From positions 22,133-86,132 of the forward strand of contig CAMWVQ010000005.1 in NCBI GenBank assembly GCA_947177635.1: a stretch of DNA of 64,000 bases. The letters are read 5' to 3'. The notes beneath the pieces were generated by a model. The model saw nothing but the letters and a program-made list of their open reading frames with translations. It was not told the DNA's origin and did not search any database. The stretch is from an uncultured Porphyromonadaceae bacterium (GTDB lineage: Bacteria; Bacteroidota; Bacteroidia; Bacteroidales; Muribaculaceae). Shown piece by piece: positions 1-6,179 of this stretch (position 1 is its first letter; each line of letters opens with the position of its first letter). A program made the position numbers and the translations under genes.

Positions 1-2
1 TA

Positions 3-1361
3 GCCTCCCTGGCCGCAATCGTGTTGCTGATATTGCTGATGAAGACCCGCGAGGAGATAGCCCGGCGGGAGAACGAGACAATAAGCCGCCTGGCCGCCCA
101 AAGGGAGGAGTCAACCCTCAGGGAAGCGTCACTCCGCCAGGAAGCATCTCTCCGCGAGGCCGACCTCAAGGAACTTGCCTCCAGACGAGAAGCCGAACTG
201 ACAGGCGAGAACGCGAGGCTTGCCGCCGAAATCTCATCGCTGCGCACCGCCGCCGAAGCTTTGCGCGAACAGATCAGGGGGAAGGAGAAGCAACTGGAGG
301 AGAACCGCGAACAGAACGCCACCCTGCTGCGCCAGCAGGAGGAGCGCTTCAAGAATCTCGCCAATGAAATCATGGAGAGCAACTCGCGCCGTTTCAACGA
401 GACCTCCTCGCAACGCCTCAACGACCTGCTGTCACCGCTCAAGGAGAACATCGAGAATTTCCGCAAGGTTGTCGGTGACGCCTACAACAATGAGTCTCGC
501 GAACGATTCTCGCTCCAGAAGGAGCTGCGCGAACTGCGCGAACTGAACAAGACCATCGGCCGGGAGGCCCGCGACCTCACCCGCGCCCTCCGCTCCGACT
601 CAAAGATGCAGGGTGACTGGGGTGAGATGATTCTCGAGAAACTCCTCGAAAAATCCGGGCTGCAGAAGGGGGTGCATTTCGACACCCAGGTTACACGCGA
701 CACCGACGGTTCGCGCCTGACCGACCCTGAGGGGAAGAGCCTGCGCGCCGATGTCGTCATCTATTACCCCGACGACCGTTGCCTTGTCATCGACTCCAAG
801 GTTTCACTCACCAGCTTCATCGACTACATCAACCTGGCCGATGACGCGGAAGACATTGGCGGAGAACGACGCAAGCAGGCGGCCGCCCACCACCTCGCCT
901 CTGTCAAGGCCCACATAAACGAGCTTTCGCGCAAGAGCTACCAAGACCTCATCGGCAAGAAACGGATGGACTTCGTGATGATGTTCATCCCCAACGAAGC
1001 GGCCTACATAGCCGCCATGCAGATTGAGCCCGGACTCTGGCAGGAGGCCTACGACAAACGCGTATTGATGGTGTCGCCAACCCAGCTCATATCCGTCCTG
1101 CGCATGCTGCGCCAGCTGTGGAAACAAGACGCCGTAAACCGCAACGTCGAGGAAATAGCCCGCCTCTCCGGACGTCTGCTCGACAAATTCACCGGCATGA
1201 TGGATGCCTTCGACGATGTGGAACGACACATTTCCAACACCCAGAAAGCCTACACCACCCTACGCTCGCGACTCTCCGACGGCCCCGGCAACGTGTTCGT
1301 CACCGCCCGTAAAATCCTCGACCTCGGAGCCAAATCGACAAAGCAACTCCCCGAGAAATAG
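3..1361 (+). CDS. rmuC: RmuC family DNA recombination protein, 5' end cut by window edge
   Basis: The reading frame is open to the left edge, so the true start is probably outside the window; the first visible codons encode part of a membrane anchor (ASLAAIVLLILLM). A long coiled coil of about 120 residues follows, then the RmuC core with the GDWGEMILEKLLEKSGL block and a nuclease-like fold containing DVVIYYPDDRCLVIDSKVSL. In known members this is a membrane-tethered PD-(D/E)XK-like protein that limits recombination at inverted repeats; the activity here is inferred from family. It ends about 60 bp before the convergent OmpA-like gene, with no strong terminator between them. Confidence 0.93.
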   Translation, partial: ASLAAIVLLILLMKTREEIARRENETISRLAAQREESTLREASLRQEASLREADLKELASRREAELTGENARLAAEISSLRTAAEALREQIRGKEKQLEENREQNATLLRQQEERFKNLANEIMESNSRRFNETSSQRLNDLLSPLKENIENFRKVVGDAYNNESRERFSLQKELRELRELNKTIGREARDLTRALRSDSKMQGDWGEMILEKLLEKSGLQKGVHFDTQVTRDTDGSRLTDPEGKSLRADVVIYYPDDRCLVIDSKVSLTSFIDYINLADDAEDIGGERRKQAAAHHLASVKAHINELSRKSYQDLIGKKRMDFVMMFIPNEAAYIAAMQIEPGLWQEAYDKRVLMVSPTQLISVLRMLRQLWKQDAVNRNVEEIARLSGRLLDKFTGMMDAFDDVERHISNTQKAYTTLRSRLSDGPGNVFVTARKILDLGAKSTKQLPEK

Positions 1362-1421
1362 GCCGGAGCCATCTCCCCCGGGGAGCGTGCGACATATGAC
1401 GTCTAAGTCAACAGGTCCCGG

Positions 1422-2228
1422 TCAGCCCAATCTGACTTCAACACGGCGGTCAAGGGCGGGCGACTCAAAGGCGTGGGTCTCCCCCTTACCTTCCACAGAG
1501 ATATGGTCACGCGCCACGCCGTGGGCGACAAGATAGTCACCGATGGCCTGCGCACGCCGCGCGCTGAGCTGCTGGTTGTAGGCGGCGTTTCCCGACTCAT
1601 CCGCATAACCCGTCACCACCACGTCAGACCCGTCAGCGACAGCCTCCTCGGCAAGGTCATTCAACTGGGGATTCTCCTGTATTGCCGCCCCATCCACCGG
1701 GAAAAGACATATGACATCAGGGGTGGTGGAAGCATACGCCAGATTGTCGGCGGCTGATGCAGTGGTTGTCACACCGGCATTACCTGAATTTTCCTGACCG
1801 GTCGTGGTCGGAGTGGACTGCTGTCCGGTGGTGTCTGCTGCTACTGCGGCCTGCGTCACCACTGCCGATTCCTGTCCGGAAACATTCTGAGCAAGATCAC
1901 CGCTGCTGATTTCAACCACCTCTATCACGCCCGACCTTGCCGGCCTTGAGGTCTCCATACGGTTCGTGGCGGTCTGTTTCCCTCCATCCCTGAAATACCA
2001 GGCATCCGAGAAGAAGAAAACCAGGGCCGCCAACGCCACCGCACCGATTCCGGCGATGATGCTGCCTGTGTTGAACCCGCCGCCATACGCTCCCGCCATC
2101 GCGGCTCTGTCTCTGCTGCGACATCTCCGGCCCGTCGCAGCTACCGGCTTGTAGCCTTCGAAGCTTTCAGGGATTTCCTTCATCGGTTCGTGTCCCTCAA
2201 GCCTTTTCATTTCGTTGTTGTAATCCAT
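1422..2228 (-). CDS. OmpA-domain protein with internal membrane segment
   Basis: 268 residues. A roughly 50-residue hydrophilic N-terminus is followed by one transmembrane helix (GSIIAGIGAVALAALVFFF), a Thr/Ser/Gln-rich linker, and a C-terminal OmpA-like peptidoglycan-binding domain with the hallmark pieces DVVVTGYADESGNAAYNQQL and LSARRAQAIGDYL. The layout suggests an inner-membrane protein whose C-terminal domain reaches the cell wall in the periplasm. There is no cleavable signal peptide. It stands alone, convergent with rmuC. Its exact role is unknown; OmpA-domain proteins usually anchor envelope structures. Confidence 0.88.
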   Translation of the reverse strand: MDYNNEMKRLEGHEPMKEIPESFEGYKPVAATGRRCRSRDRAAMAGAYGGGFNTGSIIAGIGAVALAALVFFFSDAWYFRDGGKQTATNRMETSRPARSGVIEVVEISSGDLAQNVSGQESAVVTQAAVAADTTGQQSTPTTTGQENSGNAGVTTTASAADNLAYASTTPDVICLFPVDGAAIQENPQLNDLAEEAVADGSDVVVTGYADESGNAAYNQQLSARRAQAIGDYLVAHGVARDHISVEGKGETHAFESPALDRRVEVRLG

Positions 2229-2408
2229 AACAATTATGATTAAGAGGCGAATAATTTACATTAAAACACCTCCCGTCACATCATTGTTAGCAACCAAAGC
2301 GTTAAAAATTCCCTACTTGTCACTATCCTTTCCTCCTACAGATTCTCGCAATCATTACTATACTATGTTGTATCCCTCGGCTGGATTCTTCCTGTAAACA
2401 ATGATAAA

Positions 2409-2609
2409 TCATATCGCCGGATCACCAACATAATAGTGTAATGATACGCAATGAGGAGACCAATCTCCAAACATTACAGCCGGAATAATATTGAAAGATG
2501 TTGACTTATATTGATAACTGATATTTAAATATTTACAATCTCCAATTTCATATAAATACCATTTCCCTATAAATTCTTCAGGCCATTTGATTGAATCTGC
2601 AAAATACAC
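2409..2609 (-). CDS. Small unrecognised ORF or gene fragment in a low-GC patch
   Basis: A 66-codon frame from a GTG start. The frame stays open upstream, through VSFSIGCVFVYFADSIKWPE, without a good ATG. The product is Tyr/Trp/Ile-rich (KWYLYEIGDCKYLNISYQY) and its codons are AT-rich, unlike all neighbours. I recognise no family. It may be the C-terminal remnant of a foreign gene left beside the tRNA-Ser gene, or it may not be expressed. The rest of 2229-2686 shows no other credible gene. Confidence 0.25.
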   Translation of the reverse strand: MYFADSIKWPEEFIGKWYLYEIGDCKYLNISYQYKSTSFNIIPAVMFGDWSPHCVSLHYYVGDPAI

Positions 2610-2686
2610 AAATACACAGCCAATCGAGAATGAGACGCGTACAGCCTGCCTGATACGGCTCCACCATAGGTGAGGACCGGATAAAG

Positions 2687-2719
2687 AAAGAGCCGCGGCC
2701 CTGAGGACTGCGGCTCTTT
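2687..2719 (-). terminator. Hairpin terminator after tRNA-Ser
   Basis: The arms AAAGAGCCGC and GCGGCTCTTT form a 10-bp stem just past the 3' end of the tRNA on the minus strand. A short T-rich stretch (TTTCTTTAT) follows in that direction. Confidence 0.7.
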
Positions 2720-2726
2720 GTCGAAG

Positions 2727-2813
2727 CGGAAGGGACGAGATTCGAACTCGTGGTAGGATTGCTCCTACGTCAGTTTAGCAAACTGGTGGTTTCAGCCACT
2801 CACCCACCCTTCC
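2727..2813 (-). tRNA. tRNA-Ser(GCT)
   Basis: On the minus strand an acceptor stem GGAAGGG/CCCTTCC closes an 87-nt cloverleaf with a long variable arm, as expected for serine tRNA. The T-arm is GAGTTCGAATCTC and the anticodon loop lies within AGTTTGCTAAACT, giving anticodon GCT, which reads AGC/AGU. The discriminator base is G and CCA is not encoded. The low-GC patch begins directly after its 3' end, a position where integrative elements often insert. Confidence 0.95.
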
Positions 2814-2828
2814 GGGTCAAATGCGGTG

Positions 2829-2836
2829 CAAAGTTA
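2829..2836 (-). promoter_or_regulatory. Promoter -7 box for tRNA-Ser
   Basis: TAACTTTG on the minus strand matches the Bacteroidetes sigma-ABfr -7 consensus TAnnTTTG and lies 15 nt before the tRNA 5' end. Confidence 0.6.
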
Positions 2837-3037
2837 AGAATAATGTTTTAATTCCGCAAGTTTTTCGGCGATTTTTTTATTTCGCTGAACCCTCCCTCAT
2901 TTGATGGCGTCTAAAGCCTGTAATCTTTATTTCAACTATTTAACCCAAAGTTCAATAATCAGGATTATGTTCCTAATCCCCGCAAAACCTGTGATATTTC
3001 CGGTCTGTATAGCCATCGCCTCTTCGATGCCCCCTCT

Positions 3038-3575
3038 TTGGCCCACGATCCGACGCTCCACGCCAAGGACACGCAACCGCCCCTGACCGACTCCCTTCCG
3101 GAGGTGTCGCTGAAGGAGGTCTCAGTCGTCGCCAACCGCCGGAATCCGTTTATCGAGGTGGCGAAAATCGACATCGACCCCGGCAGCGGACTGACATCGG
3201 CACTTACGCTCTCGGCGACATCAGCGAAAGCGCGCTGTGGGCATACGGGGGAATCGAGATGAACCTCGGCAAATGGATGATAAACCTGGCTGTAAGGGTC
3301 GACTGGTTCCAGTTCAGCTACGCCGACAAGACAGCCACAAAGTATTCCGACCCAAACAAACATCACCATATTTCATCGTCGACATCAGCGGTTCCTTCAC
3401 CTGGAAGAAGTTCACTTTCGGGCTCGCGGTCGAAAACCTTTTCAACACCAAATGGCGCGAGGCCCAGTTCGCCACCGAGACCTTGATTCCGGGAGACTCC
3501 CAGCCTGTGACCGACATCTGTTTCACCCCCGGCACCCCCTTCTCCCTGCGCGGTTCGGTGGCCTTCAAATTTTGA
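3038..3575 (+). pseudogene. Remnant of a TonB-dependent outer-membrane receptor
   Basis: Three pieces of one receptor lie in three different frames. A plug-type start (SLPEVSLKEVSVVANRRNPF) is followed by a frame change near 3190 into a barrel strand region (ALGDISESALWAYGGIEMNL, then NLAVRVDWFQFSYADKT). A second frame change near 3350 leads into a typical receptor C-terminus (FTFGLAVENLFNTKW ... SLRGSVAFKF) ending in aromatic Phe at the stop. The pieces total under 180 residues against 700 or more for an intact receptor, so most of the plug and barrel is deleted. No intact start or signal peptide is visible. The original substrate cannot be told. Confidence 0.85.
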
Positions 3576-3621
3576 AAAATATGTCGTAAAACATATGATT
3601 TCACCCGCGACATCCTCTTGA

Positions 3622-3691
3622 TTAACCCATTTTAACAAACTGCCGAAAATCGCCCTCCTGAGCTGTCAGAAGGGCGATTTTAATGGGTTAA
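3622..3691. terminator. Nested inverted repeat downstream of the receptor remnant
   Basis: Inner arms AAAATCGCCCT and AGGGCGATTTT form an 11-bp stem. Outer arms TTAACCCATT and AATGGGTTAA extend it on one side with an unpaired bulge on the left. It probably served as the terminator of the lost receptor gene; the A/T runs flanking the inner stem fit that in either direction. Confidence 0.55.
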
Positions 3692-3724
3692 AAATCGTAA
3701 ATTGGTGATAGCTAACGGACTAAA

Positions 3725-3756
3725 TTTGGCCATATGGCGTTTTTTTCGTAACTTTG
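3725..3756 (+). promoter_or_regulatory. Promoter of the thioredoxin-fold gene
   Basis: TTTG at 3725-3728 and TAACTTTG at 3749-3756, 20 nt apart, are a near-ideal Bacteroidetes -33/-7 pair. Transcription would start about 135 nt before the likely start codon, leaving a long leader. Confidence 0.75.
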
Positions 3757-3777
3757 CAAACGAAAGAGTAAATAAGA

Positions 3778-3873
3778 GGGTGTCGCAGAGGCGACATCCA
3801 GGCCGAAAATCGGCAAGGAAACCGACCGGGAATTTTCCCACAGAAATATGTTGTGCAACATACCGGTTTCCTT
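3778..3873 (+). ncRNA. Structured 5' leader with a three-way junction (candidate cis-regulatory RNA)
   Basis: Between the promoter and the start codon the RNA can form successive stems. A 9-bp hairpin (GGGTGTCGC with GCGACATCC, loop AGAG) comes first, then GCCGA/TCGGC. A closing stem AAGGAAACCG (3815-3824) with CGGTTTCCTT (3864-3873) then encloses two small hairpins, GGGAATTTTCCC and ATGTTGTGCAACAT. A closing stem with two inner hairpins is the layout of many riboswitches and protein-binding leaders. I do not recognise a known class and no ligand can be inferred. The structure ends 24 nt before the ATG at 3898. Confidence 0.5.
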
Positions 3874-3897
3874 AATTATGAACCTCAACAAAATGTA

Positions 3898-4476
3898 ATG
3901 AAGAAGACAATGATTCTCATTGCCGCCTTCGCCATTTTGTTTACCTCGCTCTCAGCCGCAGTTGACGACCGCCGCGTGGCGGCCTACGGCAAGGAGGCTC
4001 CCGCAGTCGTTGTCGAGCGCAACGGCGCGCGCCAGGCTCTCGAAGCCTTGCGAGGTAAATGGGTCGTGCTCTCGTTCTGGTCAACCACCGACCCCGTGTC
4101 GCGTCTGACCCAGAACAGAATCGCCTCGATTGTGAAATCAGCCACCGGCGACGACTCCAATGGCAATAACGGCAATGACGCTGAAATTGAATTCAAGACT
4201 CCTGCCGGAGTCTATTCTCTCGGCAACAAAACCAAAGTAGAAGTATTGTCGGTCAATTTCGACCAATCAGAGCCTCTGATGAATGAAATCATCAGTCTCG
4301 ACAACCTTCTTGAGAGCTCGCAGACGAGGGTAAAATCCAAAGAGGAAATCAAACGCCTTTGCGACGCTTTTGAAATGAACAGCGGCCTGCGGTCATTCAT
4401 CATCGACCCGGAAGGGAAACTTGTGATGGCCGACCCCGACGAGGAGACCTTACGCAAGCTGCTCGCCTCCCGCTGA
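3898..4476 (+). CDS. Secreted thioredoxin-like protein lacking the CXXC pair
   Basis: 192 residues from the ATG that begins a clear signal peptide (MKKTMILIAAFAILFTSLSA); an upstream in-frame start lies inside the leader hairpins and is unlikely. The mature protein has a TlpA/AhpC-like thioredoxin fold: ALRGKWVVLSFWSTTDPVSR, then the strand VEVLSVNFDQ, and a late SFIIDPEGKLVMADPD segment. The usual WCXXC active site is replaced by WSTTDPVS, and the only cysteine in the protein lies elsewhere. It is therefore unlikely to be a disulfide reductase and may act in binding or scaffolding in the periplasm. It is monocistronic, with its own promoter, structured leader and terminator. Confidence 0.85.
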   Translation: MKKTMILIAAFAILFTSLSAAVDDRRVAAYGKEAPAVVVERNGARQALEALRGKWVVLSFWSTTDPVSRLTQNRIASIVKSATGDDSNGNNGNDAEIEFKTPAGVYSLGNKTKVEVLSVNFDQSEPLMNEIISLDNLLESSQTRVKSKEEIKRLCDAFEMNSGLRSFIIDPEGKLVMADPDEETLRKLLASR

Positions 4477-4505
4477 AAACAATGAACATTCATTCCCATC
4501 AGAAA

Positions 4506-4549
4506 AACCTGCCCCCAGGCCTTGAGCCGGGCGACAGGTTCTTTTTTTT
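4506..4549 (+). terminator. Rho-independent terminator of the thioredoxin-fold gene
   Basis: AACCTG pairs with CAGGTT around a GC-rich inner region (CCC with GGG), followed directly by a run of eight T. Confidence 0.85.
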
Positions 4550-4652
4550 GCCCCGCCACATCCCTCATCCAGAAACCATTTCCTCCCGGCGGGGTTTATA
4601 TTAAGAAAGGCGACCGACTCAACCGGGCGCCCTCACAACACAGTCTTACAAC

Positions 4653-6179
4653 ATGAGGGAAGCAGACAGACAGGAAGACACATCCGGCAACAAGAGCCGC
4701 ATGAATCCGGATAGGAACCGAATCGGACGGTTCCTCCAGGATTTCCTGTACCCTCCCGTGAAGAGGGACGATGTCACAGGTTACGGACAGTCTCTTGCCC
4801 AACGCTACCGGGGCATCTCACCTGGAGAGAGGAAACGGCTAACCGACCGCGACCTCGGAGCCGCGCAATTGATGGCCGTGGCCATGTTGGCCGGTATTCT
4901 CGCCGGGTTGGCCGCGGCATTGCTCAAGTGGGGCATCGCGGTTTTCAGCAAATTCGTGACCGGTTGCTTCAATGCCGACGGGCCCAACTGGTGGCTGATT
5001 CTGCTTCCGGTCGCCGGACTGTTGCTTGTCGGGATATACCAGCGCTACATAATCCACCACCAGATTTCCCACGGGGATGACCGCCTGCGCAATGATTTCC
5101 GTCTCAACCGCTGTTACCTGCGGGTATCGACCACTTACAACCCGATTATCGCTTGTATCCTGACTCTCGGCTTCGGAGGCTCGGCCGGTTCGGAAGGGCC
5201 TGTCGCATACTCGGGGGCAGCAATCGGCAGCAATATCGCCGCGCTGTTCAGAATCTCACCCGCAAAGGTCAGGATGCTCACCGCGATAGGAGCGGGAGCA
5301 GGCATCGCCGGCATCTTCAAGGCCCCTGTCGGCGGTGTGCTGTTCACCATCGAAGTGCTCGGCATCGAGCTGACCACGGTTGCCGTAGGCGCACTATTCG
5401 TGGCCTGTGTCTCCTCTGCCACCGTCGCTTACTATCTCTCGGGATGCACCTCTGACATCCCCTTCAACGACGCCACTCCCCTCTCTTTCGAACACTTCCC
5501 GCTGCTGATTCTCTTCGGGATAGTCTGCGGGCTATATTCCTCATATTACGCCTCTTCTATGAGAGCCGTCGCGCGGTGGCTTGGCCGTGTCCGGAATCCT
5601 TGGGTGAAAAACATCATTGCCGGACTGTCGGTCGGCATCCTGGTCTTCCTGTTTCCCCCGCTGTACGGCGAGGGCTATGGACTCGGCGCGCACCTCCTCG
5701 ACGGACAATGGGACAATCTTCTTACAGGAGGGATACTGAGCGGGAAGGAGATTACACCGGCAATCCTGCTCATCGGGGCCGCAGGCATTATGGCTGTGAA
5801 AGGATTGGCCACGGCCGCGACAAACGACGGTGGCGGTGTCGCCGGAGACTTCGCCCCCACGATCATGATCGGCAGTGTGACAGGCTTCTTTTACGCCACC
5901 CTGCTCGACAACTATTGCGGCATGTCGCTTCCAGTCTCTGACTATGTCTTCATGGGGATGGCCGGGATACTCGCCGGCGCCGTCAGGGCCCCGCTGATGG
6001 CTATGTTCCTCGTAACGGAAATGGCGACCATCGGCTACGGGCAGTTCATGCCAGTAGCGATAGTCGCCAGTTTATCCTACCTTACGGTATGCGCTGTGAA
6101 GTTTATCGGCCGGAAGTGGTCACAAGATTCTCCACACGGCGGTTGTAAAGCTCCTCGCCGAGAAGGTCCTCAAGGGTGA
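4653..6179 (+). CDS. CLC family voltage-gated chloride channel/antiporter
   Basis: Up to 508 residues; an in-frame ATG at 4701 is an alternative start. About ten hydrophobic segments are visible. CLC signatures are GSAGSEGPVAYSGAAIG (the GSEGP selectivity motif) and a mid-protein GAGAGIAGIFKAPVGGVLFT, which has the family's GxFxxP pattern (GIFKAP). It lacks C-terminal CBS domains, so it is a short bacterial type. Such proteins move chloride, in many cases in exchange for protons; which mode applies here cannot be decided safely by eye. Its last 77 bp overlap the convergent malQ 3' end. Confidence 0.93.
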   Translation: MREADRQEDTSGNKSRMNPDRNRIGRFLQDFLYPPVKRDDVTGYGQSLAQRYRGISPGERKRLTDRDLGAAQLMAVAMLAGILAGLAAALLKWGIAVFSKFVTGCFNADGPNWWLILLPVAGLLLVGIYQRYIIHHQISHGDDRLRNDFRLNRCYLRVSTTYNPIIACILTLGFGGSAGSEGPVAYSGAAIGSNIAALFRISPAKVRMLTAIGAGAGIAGIFKAPVGGVLFTIEVLGIELTTVAVGALFVACVSSATVAYYLSGCTSDIPFNDATPLSFEHFPLLILFGIVCGLYSSYYASSMRAVARWLGRVRNPWVKNIIAGLSVGILVFLFPPLYGEGYGLGAHLLDGQWDNLLTGGILSGKEITPAILLIGAAGIMAVKGLATAATNDGGGVAGDFAPTIMIGSVTGFFYATLLDNYCGMSLPVSDYVFMGMAGILAGAVRAPLMAMFLVTEMATIGYGQFMPVAIVASLSYLTVCAVKFIGRKWSQDSPHGGCKAPRREGPQG

